Under the pieces are notes generated by a model. The model saw only the letters and a list, made by a program, of their open reading frames with translations. It made no database searches and had not been told where the DNA came from. Below are positions 1 through 13,783 of a DNA stretch of 64,000 nt, piece after piece (position 1 is the first letter of the stretch; the number at the start of each line of letters is the position of its first letter). This stretch comes from Coccinella septempunctata (Eukaryota; Arthropoda; Insecta; Coleoptera; Coccinellidae): the NCBI RefSeq assembly GCF_907165205.1, contig NC_058197.1, positions 13,589,266 to 13,653,265 of the forward strand, written 5' to 3'. Position numbers and translations under genes: made by a program.

Positions 1-1330
1 GTGGTCAGATCATTGCGGTACGATGGATGTGGATGCTGTCAGATCATTGCTGTTCAACCAGGTTGGTGCTATCAGTCAGACCAGTTAAGTGGTGTATGAT
101 GGGTGCAGTCAGATCATTGCGGTTCAACCAGCGAGGAGGCGTCAGTGAGGCCAGATCAGTGTGGTCAGATCATAGCTGTTCAACGAGTGTGGTGATATAT
201 GTGCGACAAGATCAGTGCGATATGATAAAAGGATCAAGATCATTGCGGTTCAAACAGTGTGGTGTTATCAGTGCGGTTAGGTCATCGCGGTCGGAATATT
301 GCGATATAAGCTAAGAATGCAATCTCTTATTTTCTCATACCACAATATCACCCTTCTAAACTTTTTATTCAAATACAGCGAAGCTGATTATCTTTTATAT
401 TTGAAATTTCCCTTTCTGTCCGAGCAATATATTTTGGTGTTGCTTATGCTTTTCAAAATATTTTCTGAGCACATTCATTCCTCCCCATTTGCTGCTCTGT
501 CCTCGGATATCTCCTGCTATGTTTTGGTGTTGTGTTGTTACATCATAACGGAAAAGCCATACTGCAGCAGACGTTCGAGGCTACGGCAATTCTTCGTATA
601 TCTTCATATGAATTTACTTCCAAGTGTCTGTATTTTCCAGATTCCAGTGCTCTTGCATATATTCTAGAATATGCATGTCCTCTTTCAGTTCCTCCATTTG
701 ACTTATCTGCCATTTCGTTCCTTCAATTCATTCCCTCCCGTACTCCCACATAGCTTCTGCAATGTTATGGTGTTGTGTTGTTGTAACATAACGAAAAAGC
801 CGAACTGTAGCAGTTATGTAGGAACGCGGCTTATAAATTTCGAAGATATCATATATTTCTTTTCAATTCCAGTGATGATATCAGTGAAAGATATTGATTT
901 TGTATTCTGCTTCTTTACATTTCTTCAATGTTCATTTCACTACAGATTTTTCGTACCTTACTCTTAACTTCTATTTCATTAATTTTTCTATTAGTGTGTG
1001 CGCCAAATGAGTGCGATATAATAAGTGCGGTCAGATCATTGTGGTACCACCAGTGATGTGTTATCAGTGCGGCCATTTGTGATATAATAAGTGCGGTCAG
1101 ATCATTGTGTTTCAACCAGTGAGGTGTTATCAGTGCGACCATGTTTGGTATGATAAGTGCGTTCAGATCATTGTGGTACCACCAGTGATGTGTTATCAGT
1201 GCGGCCATTTGTGATATAATAAGTGCGGTCAGATCATTGTGTTACAACCAGTGAGGTGTTATTAGTGCGGCCATGTGTGCTATGATAAGTGCGGTCACAT
1301 TATAGCGGTTCAACCAGTGAGGTGTTATAA
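1..1330. repeat. Satellite unit 0 (alpha; lacks its first 16 bases)
   Basis: The window opens at unit position 17. Private variants cgaccatg (about 1137) and tgtgctatg (about 1276) are shared only with unit 8, which lies exactly 10,965 bp downstream. Confidence 0.95.
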
Positions 1331-2818
1331 GTGCATCAAGATCAGTGTGGTCAGATCATTGCGGTACGATGGATGTGGATGCTGTCAGATCATTGCTGTT
1401 CAACCAGGTTGGTGCTATCAGTCAGACCAGTTAAGTGGTGTATGATGGGTGCAGTCAGATCATTGCGGTTCAACCAGCGAGGAGGCGTCAGTGAGGCCAG
1501 ATCAGTGTGGTCAGATCATAGCTGTTCAACGAGTGTGGTGATATATGTGCGACAAGATCAGTGCGATATGATAAAAGGATCAAGATCATTGCGGTTCAAA
1601 CAGTGTAGTGTTATCAGTGCGGTTAGGTCATCGCGGTCGGAATATTGCGATATAATCTAAGAATGCAATCTCTTATTTTCTCATACCACAATATCACTCT
1701 TCTAAACTTTTTATTCAAATACAGCGAAGCTGATCATCTTTTATATTTGAAATTTCCCTTTCTGTCCGAGCAATATTTCAGATTTGGTGTTGTTTATGCT
1801 TTTCAAAATATTTTCTGAGCACATTCATTCCTCCCCATCTGCTGCTCTGTCCTCGGATATCTTCTGCTATGTTTTGGTGTTGTGTTGTTACATCATAACG
1901 GAAAAGCCATACTGCAGCAGACGTTCGAGGCTACGGCAATTCTTCATATATCTTCATATGAATTTACTTCCAAGTGTCTGTATTTTCAACCGATAGATTC
2001 CAGTGCTCTTGCATATATTCTAGAATATGCATGTCCTCTTTCAGTTCCTCCATTTGACTTATCTGCCATTTCGTTCCTTCAATTCATTCCCTCCCGTACT
2101 CCCACATAGCTTCTGCAATGTTATGGTGTTGTGTTGTTATAACATAACGAAAAAGCCGAACTGTAGCAGTTATGTAGGAACGCGGCTTATAAATTTCGAA
2201 GATATCATATATTTCTTTTCAATTCCAGTGATGATATCAGTGAAAGATATTGATTTTGTATTCTGCTTCTTTACATTTCTTCAATGTTCATTTCACTACA
2301 GATTTTTCGTACCTTACTCTTAACTTCTATTTCATTAATTTTTCTATTAGTGTGTGCGCCAAATGAGTGCGATATAATAAGTGCGGTCAGATCATTGTGG
2401 TACCACCAGTGATGTGTTATCAGTGCGGCCATTTGTGATATAATAAGTGCGGTCAGATCATTGTGTTTCAACCAGTGAGGTGTTATTAGTGCGGCCATGT
2501 GTGGTATGATAAGTGCGTTCAGATCATTGTGGTACCACCAGTGATGTGTTATCAGTGCGGCCATTTGTGATATAATAAGTGCGGTCAGATCATTGTGTTT
2601 CAACCAGTGAGGTGTTATCAGTGCGGCCATGTTTGGTATGATAAGTGCGTTCAGATCATTGTGGTACCACCAGTGATGTGTTATCAGTGCGGCCATTTGT
2701 GATATAATAAGTGCGGTCAGATCATTGTGTTACAACCAGTGAGGTGTTATTAGTGCGGCCATGTGTGGTATGATAAGTGCGGTCACATTATAGCGGTTCA
2801 ACCAGTAAGGTGTTATAA
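1331..2818. repeat. Satellite unit 1 (beta, 1,488 bp)
   Basis: Length equals 1,346 plus 10 bases of beta-type indels plus two extra 66-bp subrepeats. It carries the private variant cagtgtagtg (about 1600), shared with units 9 and 14, which are the same length. Confidence 0.95.
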
Positions 2819-4227
2819 GTGCATCAAGATCAGTGTGGTCAGATCATTGCGGTACGATGGATGTGGATGCTGTCAGATCATTGCTGTTCAACCAGGTTGG
2901 TGCTATCAATCAGACCAGTTAAGTGGTGTATGATGGGTGCAGTCAGATCATTGCGGTTCAACCAGCGAGGAGGCGTCAGTGAGGCCAGATCAGTGTGGTC
3001 AGATCATAGCTGTTCAACGAGTGTGGTGATATATGTGCGACAAGATCAGTGCGATATGATAAAAGGATCAAGATCATTGCGGTTCAAACAGTGTGGTGTT
3101 ATCAGTGCGGTTAGGTCATCGCGGTCGGAATATTGCGATATAAGCTAAGAATGCAATCTCTTATTTTCTCATACCACAATATCACCCTTCTAAACTTTTT
3201 ATTCAAATACAGCGAAGCTGATTATCTTTTATATTTGAAATTTCCCCCTTCTGTCCGAGCAATATTTCAGATTTGGTGTTGCTTATGCTTTTCAAAATAT
3301 TTTCTGAGCACATTCATTCCTCCCCATCTGCTGCTCTGTCCTCGGATATCTTCTGCTATGTTTTGGTGTTGTGTTGTTACATCATAACGGAAAAGCCATA
3401 CTGCAGCAGACGTTCGAGGCTACGGCAATTCTTCATATATCTTCATATGAATTTACTTCCAAGTGTCTGTATTTTCAACCGATAGATTCCAGTGCTCTTG
3501 CATATATTCTAGAATATGCATGTCCTCTTTCAGTTCCTCCATTTGACTTATCTGCCATTTCGTTCTTTCAATTCATTCCCTCCCGTACTCCCACATAGCT
3601 TCTGCAATGTTATGGTGTTGTGTTGTTATAACATAACGAAAAAGCCGAACTGTAGCAGTTATGTAGGAACGTGGCTTATAAATTTCGAAGATATCATATA
3701 TTTCTTTTCAATTCCAGTGATGATATCAGTGAAGGATATTGATTTTGTATTCTGCTTCTTTACATTTCTTCAATGTTCATTTCACTACAGATTTTTCGTA
3801 CCTTACTCTTAACTTCTATTTCATTAATTTTTCTATTAGTGTGTGCGCCAAATAAGTGCGGTCAGATCATTGTGGTACCACCAGTGATGTGTTATCAGTG
3901 CGGCCATTTGTGATATTATAAGTGCGGTCAGATCATTGTGTTACAACTAGTGAGGTGTTATCAGTGCGGCCATGTTTGGTATGATAAGTGCGTTCAGATC
4001 ATTGTGGTACCACCAGTGATGTGTTATCAGTGCGGCCATTTGTGATATAATAAGTGCGTTCAGATCATTGTGGTTCCACCAGTGATGTGTTATCAGTGCG
4101 GCCATTTGTGATATAATAAGTGCGGTCAGATCATTGTGTTTCAACCAGTGAGGTGTTATTAGTGCGGCCATGTGTGGTATGATAAGTGCGGTCACATTAT
4201 AGCGGTTCAACCAGTGAGGTGTTATAA
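2819..4227. repeat. Satellite unit 2 (beta, 1,409 bp)
   Basis: Length equals 1,346 plus 10 (beta) plus one 66-bp subrepeat minus a 13-bp deletion after gcgccaaat (about 3850). The variant tatcaatcagacc near 2907 is shared with the start of unit 10. Confidence 0.93.
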
Positions 4228-5568
4228 GTGCATCAAGATCAGTGTGGTCAGATCATTGCGGTACGATGGATGTGGATGCTGTCAGATCATTGCTGTTCAA
4301 CCAGGTTGGTGCTATCAGTCAGACCAGTTAAGTGGTGTATGATGGGTGCAGTCAGATCATTGCGGTTCAACCAGCGAGGAGACGTCAGTGAGGCCAGATC
4401 AGTGTGGTCAGATCATAGCTGTTCAACGAGTGTGGTGATATATGTGCGACAAGATCAGTGCGATATGATAAAAGGATCAAGATCATTGCGGTTCAAACAG
4501 TGTGGTGTTATCAGTGCGGTTAGGTCATCGCGGTCGGAATATTGCGATATAATCTAAGAATGCAATCTCTTATTTTCTCATACCACAATATCACCCTTCT
4601 AAACTTTTTATTCAAATACAGCGAAGCTGATTATCTTTTATATTTGAAATTTCCCTTTCTGTCCGAGCAATATATTTTGGTGTTGCTTATGCTTTTCAAA
4701 ATATTTTCTGAGCACATTCATTCCTCCCCATCTGCTGCTCTGTCCTCGGATATCTCCTGCTATGTTTTGGTGTTGTGTTGTTACATCATAACGGAAAAGC
4801 CATACTGCAGCAGACGTTCGAGGCTACGGCAATTCTTCGTATATCTTCATATGAATTTACTTCCAAGTGTCTGTATTTTCCAGATTCCAGTGCTCTTGCA
4901 TATATTCTAGAATATGCATGTCCTCTTTCAGTTCCTCCATTTGACTTATCTGCCATTTCGTTCCTTCAATTCATTCCCTCCCGTACTCCCACATAGCTTC
5001 TGCAATGTTATGGTGTTGTGTTGTTATAACATAACGAAAAAGCCGAACTGTAGCAGTTATGTAGGAACGCGGCTTATAAATTTCGAAGATATCATATATT
5101 TCTTTTCAATTCCAGTGATGATATCAGTGAAGGATATTGATTTTGTATTCTGTTTCTTTACATTTCTTCAATATTCATTCCACTACAGATTTTTCTTACT
5201 CTTAACTACTATTTCATTAATTTTTCTATTAGTGTGTGTGCCAAATTAGTGCGATATAATAAGTGCGGTCAGATCATTGTGGTACCACCAGTGATGTGTT
5301 ATCAGTGCGGCAATTTGTGATATAATAAGTGCGGTCAGATCATTGTGGTACAACCAGTGAGGTGTTATCAGTGCGGCCATGTTTGGTATGATAAGTGCGT
5401 TCAGATCATTGTGGTACCACCAGTGATGTGTTATCAGTGCGGCCATTTGTGATATAATAAGTGCGGTCAGATCATTGTGTTACAACCAGTGAGGTGTTAT
5501 TAGTGCGGCCATGTGTGGTATGATAAGTGCGGTCACATTATAGCGGTTCAACCAGTAAGGTGTTATAA
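4228..5568. repeat. Satellite unit 3 (alpha, 1,341 bp)
   Basis: A 5-bp deletion near 5195 (ttcttactc in place of ttcgtaccttactc) explains its length. Confidence 0.93.
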
Positions 5569-6911
5569 GTGCATCAAGATCAGTGTGGTCAGATCATTGC
5601 GGTACGATGGATGTGGATGCTGTCAGATCATTGCTGTTCAACCAGGTTGGTGCTATCAGTCAGACCAGTTAAGTGGTGTATGATGGGTGCAGTCAGATCA
5701 TTGCGGTTCAACCAGCGAGGAGGCGTCAGTGAGGCCAGATCAGTGTGTTCAGTTCATAGCTGTTCAACGAGTGTGGTGTTATATGTGCGACAAGATCAGT
5801 GCGATATGATAATAGGATCAAGATCATTGCGGTTCAAACAGTGTGGTGTTATCAGTGCGGTTAGGTCATCGCGGTCGTAATATTGCGATATAATGTAAGA
5901 ATGCAATCTCTTATTTTCTCATACCACAATATCACTCTTCTAAACTTTTTATTCAAATACAGCGAAGCTGATCATCTTTTATATTTGAAATTTCCCCCTT
6001 CTGTCCGAGCAATATTTCAGATTTGGTGTTGCTTATGCTTTTCAAAATATTTTCTGAGCACATTCAATCCTCCCCATCTGCTGCTCTGTCCTCGGATATC
6101 TTCTGCTATGTTTTGGTGTTGTGTTGTTACATCATAACGGAAAAGCCATACTGCAGCAGACGTTCGAGGCTACGGCAATTCTTCGTATATCTTCATATGA
6201 ATTTACTTCCAAGTGTCTGTATTTTCAACCGATAGATTCCAGTGCTCTTGCATATATTCTAGACTATGCATGTCCTCTTTCAGTTCCTCCATTTGACTTA
6301 TCTGCCATTTCGTTCTTTCAATTCATTCCCTCCCGTACTCCCACATAGCTTCTGCAATGTTATGGTGTTGTGTTGTTATAACATAACGAAAAAGCCGAAC
6401 TGTAGCAGTTATGTAGGAACGTGGCTTATAAATTTCGAAGATATCATATATTTCTTTTCAATTCCAGTGATGATATCAGTGAAGGATATTGATTTTGTAT
6501 TCTGCTTCTTTACATTTCTTCAATGTTCATTTCACTACAGATTTTTCGTACCTTACTCTTAACTTCTATTTCATTAATTTTTCTATTAGTGTGTGCGCCA
6601 AATAAGTGCGGTCAGATCATTGTGGTACCACCAGTGATGTGTTATCAGTGCGGCCATTTGTGATATTATAAGTGCGGTCAGATCATTGTGTTACAACTAG
6701 TGAGGTGTTATCAGTGCGGCCATGTTTGGTATGATAAGTGCGTTCAGATCATTGTGGTACCACCAGTGATGTGTTATCAGTGCGGCCATTTGTGATATAA
6801 TAAGTGCGGTCAGATCATTGTGTTACAACCAGTGAGGTGTTATTAGTGCGGCCATGTGTGGTATGATAAGTGCGGTCACATTATAGCGGTTCAACCAGTG
6901 AGGTGTTATAA
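5569..6911. repeat. Satellite unit 4 (beta, 1,343 bp)
   Basis: Length equals 1,346 plus 10 (beta) minus the same 13-bp deletion seen in unit 2 (about 6600). It has the most private substitutions among the internal units, for example gtgtgttcagttcat near 5750. Confidence 0.93.
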
Positions 6912-8257
6912 GTGCATCAAGATCAGTGTGGTCAGATCATTGCGGTACGATGGATGTGGATGCTGTCAGATCATTGCTGTTCAACCAGGTTTGTGCTATC
7001 AGTCAGACCAGTTAAGTGGTGTATGATGGGTGCAGTCAGATCATTGCGGTTCAACCAGCGAGGAGGCGTCAGTGAGGCCAGATCAGTGTGGTCACATCAT
7101 AGCTGTTCAACGAGTGTGGTGATATATGTGCGACAAGATCAGTGCGATATGATAAAAGGATCAAGATCATTGCGGTTCAAACAGTGTGGTGTTATCAGTG
7201 CGGTTAGGTCATCGCGGTCGGAATATTGCGATATAATCTAAGAATGCAATCTCTTATTTTCTCATACCACAATATCACCCTTCTAAACTTTTTATTCAAA
7301 TACAGCGAAGCTGATTATCTTTTATATTTGAAATTTCCCTTTCTGTCCGAGCAATATATTTTGGTGTTGCTTATGCTTTTCAAAATATTTTCTGAGCACA
7401 TTCATTCCTCCCCATTTGCTGCTCTGTCCTCGGATATCTCCTGCTATGTTTTGGTGTTGTGTTGTTACATCATAACGGAAAAGCCATACTGCAGCAGACG
7501 TTCGAGGCTACGGCAATTCTTCGTATATCTTCATATGAATTTACTTCCAAGTGTCTGTATTTTCCAGATTCCAGTGCTCTTGCATATATTCTAGAATATG
7601 CATGTCCTCTTTCAGTTCCTCCATTTGACTTATCTGCCATTTCGTTCCTTCAATTCATTCCCTCCCGTACTCCCACATAGCTTCTGCAATGTTATGGTGT
7701 TGTGTTGTTATAACATAACGAAAAAGCCGAACTGTAGCAGTTATGTAGGAACGCGGCTTATAAATTTCGAAGATATCATATATTTCTTTTCAATTCCAGT
7801 GATGATATCAGTGAAAGATATTGATTTTGTATTCTGCTTCTTTACATTTCTTCAATGTTCATTTCACTACAGATTTTTCCTACCTTACTCTTAACTTCTA
7901 TTTCATTAATTTTTCTATTAGTGTGTGCGCCAAATGAGTGCGATATAATAAGTGCGGTCAGATCATTGTGGTACCACCAGTGATGTGTTATCAGTGCGGC
8001 CATTTGTGATATAATAAGTGCGGTCAGATCATTGTGTTTCAACCAGTGAGGTGTTATCAGTGCGGCCATGTTTGGTATGATAAGTGCGTTCAGATCATTG
8101 TGGTACCACCAGTGATGTGTTATCAGTGCGGCCATTTGTGATATAATAAGTGCGGTCAGATCATTGTGTTACAACCAGTGAGGTGTTATTAGTGCGGCCA
8201 TGTATGGTATGATAAGTGCGGTCACATTATAGCGGTTCAACCAGTGAAGTGTTATAA
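6912..8257. repeat. Satellite unit 5 (alpha, 1,346 bp)
   Basis: The variant ggtcacatcat near 7091 is shared with unit 11 only. Confidence 0.93.
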
Positions 8258-9603
8258 GTGCATCAAGATCAGTGTGGTCAGATCATTGCGGTACGATGGA
8301 TGTGGATGCTGTCAGATCATTGCTGTTCAACCAGGTTGGTGCTATCAGTCAGACCAGTTAAGTGGTGTATGATGGGTGCAGTCAGATCATTGCGGTTCAA
8401 CCAGCGAGGAGGCGTCAGTGAGGCCAGATCAGTGTGGTCAGGTCATAGCTGTTCAACGAGTGTGGTGATATATGTGCGACAAGATCAGTGCGATATGATA
8501 AAAGGATCAAGATCATTGCGGTTCAAACAGTGTGGTGTTATCAGTGCGGTTAGGTCATCGCGGTCGGAATATTGCGATATAATCTAAGAATGCAATCTCT
8601 TATTTTCTCATACCACAATATCACCCTTCTAAACTTTTTATTCAAATACAGCGAAGCTGATTATCTTTTATATTTGAAATTTCCCTTTCTGTCCGAGCAA
8701 TATATTTTGGTGTTGCTTATGCTTTTCAAAATATTTTCTGAGCACATTAATTCCTCCCCATTTGCTGCTCTGTCCTCGGATATCTCCTGCTATGTTTTGG
8801 TGTTGTGTTGTTACATCATAACGGAAAAGCCATACTGCAGCAGACGTTCGAGGCTACGGCAATTCTTCGTATATCTTCATATGAATTTACTTCCAAGTGT
8901 CTGTATTTTCCAGATTCCAGTGCTCTTGCATATATTCTAGAATATGCATGTCCTCTTTCAGTTCCTCCATTTGACTTATCTGCCATTTCGTTCCTTCAAT
9001 TCATTCCCTCCCGTACTCCCACATAGCTTCTGCAATGTTATGGTGTTGTGTTGTTATAACATAACGAAAAAGCCGAACTGTAGCAGTTATGTAGGAACGC
9101 GGCTTATAAATTTCGAAGATATCATATATTTCTTTTCAATTCCAGTGATGATATCAGTGAAAGATATTGATTTTGTATTCTGCTTCTTTACATTTCTTCA
9201 ATGTTCATTTCACTACAGATTTTTCGTACCTTACTCTTAACTTCTATTTCATTAATTTTTCTATTAGTGTGTGCGCCAAATGAGTGCGATATAATAAGTG
9301 CGGTCAGATCATTGTGGTACCACCAGTGATGTGTTATCAGTGCGGCCATTTGTGATATAATAAGTGCGGTCAGATCATTGTGTTTCAACCAGTGAGGTGT
9401 TATCAGTGCGGCCATGTTTGGTATGATAAGTGCGTTCAGATCATTGTGGTACCACCAGTGATGTGTTATCAGTGCGGCCATTTGTGATATGATAAGTGCG
9501 GTCAGATCATTGTGTTACAACCAGTGAGGTGTTATTAGTGCGGCCATGTGTGGTATGATAAGTGCGGTCACATTATAGCGGTTCAACCAGTGAGGTGTTA
9601 TAA
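8258..9603. repeat. Satellite unit 6 (alpha, 1,346 bp)
   Basis: Standard-length unit with the private variant ggtcaggtcat near 8436. Confidence 0.93.
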
Positions 9604-10949
9604 GTGCATCAAGATCAGTGTGGTCAGATCATTGCGGTACGATGGATGTGGATGCTGTCAGATCATTGCTGTTCAACCAGGTTGGTGCTATCAGTCAGAC
9701 CAGTTAAGTGGTGTATGATGGGTGCAGTCAGATCATTGCGGTTCAACCAGCGAGGAGGCGTCAGTGAGGCCAGATCAGTGTGGTCAGATCATAGCTGTTC
9801 AACGAGTGTGGTGATATATGTGCGACAAGATCAGTGCGATATGATAAAAGGATCAAGATCATTGCGGTTCAAACAGTGTGGTGTTATCAGTGCGGTTAGG
9901 TCATCGCGGTCGGAATATTGCGATATAAGCTAAGAATGCAATCTCTTATTTTCTCATACCACAATATCACCCTTCTAAACTTTTTATTCAAATACAGCGA
10001 AGCTGATTATCTTTTATATTTGAAATTTCCCTTTCTGTCCGAGCAATATATTTTGGTGTTGCTTATGCTTTTCAAAATATTTTCTGAGCACATTCATTCC
10101 TCCCCATTTGCTGCTCTGTCCTCGGATATCTCCTGCTATGTTTTGGTGTTGTGTTGTTACATCATAACGGAAAAGCCATACTGCAGCAGACGTTCGAGGC
10201 TACGGCAATTCTTCGTATATCTTCATATGAATTTACTTCCAAGTGTCTGTATTTTCCAGATTCCAGTGCTCTTGCATATATTCTAGAATATGCATGTCCT
10301 CTTTCAGTTCCTCCATTTGACTTATCTGCCATTTCGTTCCTTCAATTCATTCCCTCCCGTACTACCACATAGCTTCTGCAATGTTATGGTGTTGTGTTGT
10401 TGTAACATAACGAAAAAGCCGAACTGTAGCAGTTATGTAGGAACGCGGCTTATAAATTTCGAAGATATCATATATTTCTTTTCAATTCCAGTGATGATAT
10501 CAGTGAAAGATATTGATTTTGTATTCTGCTTCTTTACATTTCTTCAATGTTCATTTCACTACAGATTTTTCGTACCTTACTCTTAACTTCTATTTCATTA
10601 ATTTTTCTATTAGTGTGTGCGCCAAATGAGTGCGATATAATAAGTGCGGTCAGATCATTGTGGTACCACCAGTGATGTGTTATCAGTGCGGCCATTTGTG
10701 ATATAATAAGTGCGGTCAGATCATTGTGTTTCAACCAGTGAGGTGTTATCAGTGCGGCCATGTTTGGTATGATAAGTGCGTTCAGATCATTGTGGTACCA
10801 CCAGTGATGTGTTATCAGTGCGGCCATTTGTGATATAATAAGTGCGGTCAGATCATTGTGTTACAACCAGTGAGGTGTTATTGGTGCGGCCATGTGTGGT
10901 ATGATAAGTGCGGTCACATTATAGCGGTTCAACCAGTGAGGTGTTATAA
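9604..10949. repeat. Satellite unit 7 (alpha, 1,346 bp)
   Basis: Standard-length unit. It shares the gttgtaacataac variant (about 10,398) with units 0, 8, 10 and 13. Confidence 0.93.
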
Positions 10950-12295
10950 GTGCATCAAGATCAGTGTGGTCAGATCATTGCGGTACGATGGATGTGGATG
11001 CTGTCAGATCATTGCTGTTCAACCAGGTTGGTGCTATCAGTCAGACCAGTTAAGTGGTGTATGATGGGTGCAGTCAGATCATTGCGGTTCAACCAGCGAG
11101 GAGGCGTCAGTGAGGCCAGATCAGTGTGGTCAGATCATAGCTGTTCAACGAGTGTGGTGATATATGTGCGACAAGATCAGTGCGATATGATAAAAGGATC
11201 AAGATCATTGCGGTTCAAACAGTGTGGTGTTATCAGTGCGGTTAGGTCATCGCGGTCGGAATATTGCGATATAAGCTAAGAATGCAATCTCTTATTTTCT
11301 CATACCACAATATCACCCTTCTAAACTTTTTATTCAAATACAGCGAAGCTGATTATCTTTTATATTTGAAATTTCCCTTTCTGTCCGAGCAATATATTTT
11401 GGTGTTGCTTATGCTTTTCAAAATATTTTCTGAGCACATTCATTCCTCCCCATTTGCTGCTCTGTCCTCGGATATCTCCTGCTATGTTTTGGTGTTGTGT
11501 TGTTACATCATAACGGAAAAGCCATACTGCAGCAGACGTTCGAGGCTACGGCAATTCTTCGTATATCTTCATATGAATTTACTTCCAAGTGTCTGTATTT
11601 TCCAGATTCCAGTGCTCTTGCATATATTCTAGAATATGCATGTCCTCTTTCAGTTCCTCCATTTGACTTATCTGCCATTTCGTTCCTTCAATTCATTCCC
11701 TCCCGTACTCCCACATAGCTTCTGCAATGTTATGGTGTTGTGTTGTTGTAACATAACGAAAAAGCCGAACTGTAGCAGTTATGTAGGAACGCGGCTTATA
11801 AATTTCGAAGATATCATATATTTCTTTTCAATTCCAGTGATGATATCAGTGAAAGATATTGATTTTGTATTCTGCTTCTTTACATTTCTTCAATGTTCAT
11901 TTCACTACAGATTTTTCGTACCTTACTCTTAACTTCTATTTCATTAATTTTTCTATTAGTGTGTGCGCCAAATGAGTGCGATATAATAAGTGCGGTCAGA
12001 TCATTGTGGTACCACCAGTGATGTGTTATCAGTGCGGCCATTTGTGATATAATAAGTGCGGTCAGATCATTGTGTTTCAACCAGTGAGGTGTTATCAGTG
12101 CGACCATGTTTGGTATGATAAGTGCGTTCAGATCATTGTGGTACCACCAGTGATGTGTTATCAGTGCGGCCATTTGTGATATAATAAGTGCGGTCAGATC
12201 ATTGTGTTACAACCAGTGAGGTGTTATTAGTGCGGCCATGTGTGCTATGATAAGTGCGGTCACATTATAGCGGTTCAACCAGTGAGGTGTTATAA
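10950..12295. repeat. Satellite unit 8 (alpha, 1,346 bp; sister of unit 0)
   Basis: Repeats unit 0 at an offset of 10,965 bp, including the rare cgaccatg (about 12,102) and tgtgctatg (about 12,241) variants. Confidence 0.95.
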
Positions 12296-13783
12296 GTGCA
12301 TCAAGATCAGTGTGGTCAGATCATTGCGGTACGATGGATGTGGATGCTGTCAGATCATTGCTGTTCAACCAGGTTGGTGCTATCAGTCAGACCAGTTAAG
12401 TGGTGTATGATGGGTGCAGTCAGATCATTGCGGTTCAACCAGCGAGGAGGCGTCAGTGAGGCCAGATCAGTGTGGTCAGATCATAGCTGTTCAACGAGTG
12501 TGGTGATATATGTGCGACAAGATCAGTGCGATATGATAAAAGGATCAAGATCATTGCGGTTCAAACAGTGTAGTGTTATCAGTGCGGTTAGGTCATCGCG
12601 GTCGGAATATTGCGATATAATCTAAGAATGCAATCTCTTATTTTCTCATACCACAATATCACTCTTCTAAACTTTTTATTCAAATACAGCGAAGCTGATC
12701 ATCTTTTATATTTGAAATTTCCCTTTCTGTCCGAGCAATATTTCAGATTTGGTGTTGTTTATGCTTTTCAAAATATTTTCTGAGCACATTCATTCCTCCC
12801 CATCTGCTGCTCTGTCCTCGGATATCTTCTGCTATGTTTTGGTGTTGTGTTGTTACATCATAACGGAAAAGCCATACTGCAGCAGACGTTCGAGGCTACG
12901 GCAATTCTTCATATATCTTCATATGAATTTACTTCCAAGTGTCTGTATTTTCAACCGATAGATTCCAGTGCTCTTGCATATATTCTAGAATATGCATGTC
13001 CTCTTTCAGTTCCTCCATTTGACTTATCTGCCATTTCGTTCCTTCAATTCATTCCCTCCCGTACTCCCACATAGCTTCTGCAATGTTATGGTGTTGTGTT
13101 GTTATAACATAACGAAAAAGCCGAACTGTAGCAGTTATGTAGGAACGCGGCTTATAAATTTCGAAGATATCATATATTTCTTTTCAATTCCAGTGATGAT
13201 ATCAGTGAAAGATATTGATTTTGTATTCTGCTTCTTTACATTTCTTCAATGTTCATTTCACTACAGATTTTTCGTACCTTACTCTTAACTTCTATTTCAT
13301 TAATTTTTCTATTAGTGTGTGCGCCAAATGAGTGCGATATAATAAGTGCGGTCAGATCATTGTGGTACCACCAGTGATGTGTTATCAGTGCGGCCATTTG
13401 TGATATAATAAGTGCGGTCAGATCATTGTGTTTCAACCAGTGAGGTGTTATTAGTGCGGCCATGTGTGGTATGATAAGTGCGTTCAGATCATTGTGGTAC
13501 CACCAGTGATGTGTTATCAGTGCGGCCATTTGTGATATAATAAGTGCGGTCAGATCATTGTGTTTCAACCAGTGAGGTGTTATCAGTGCGGCCATGTTTG
13601 GTATGATAAGTGCGTTCAGATCATTGTGGTACCACCAGTGATGTGTTATCAGTGCGGCCATTTGTGATATAATAAGTGCGGTCAGATCATTGTGTTACAA
13701 CCAGTGAGGTGTTATTAGTGCGGCCATGTGTGGTATGATAAGTGCGGTCACATTATAGCGGTTCAACCAGTAAGGTGTTATAA
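12296..13783. repeat. Satellite unit 9 (beta, 1,488 bp; sister of unit 1)
   Basis: Same length, subtype, subrepeat number and cagtgtagtg variant as unit 1 (offset 10,965) and unit 14 (offset 6,870). Confidence 0.95.

Noticed and set aside
1000..1330. CRISPR-like array
   Set aside because: The 66-bp subrepeats are contiguous with no unique spacers, and the genome is eukaryotic.
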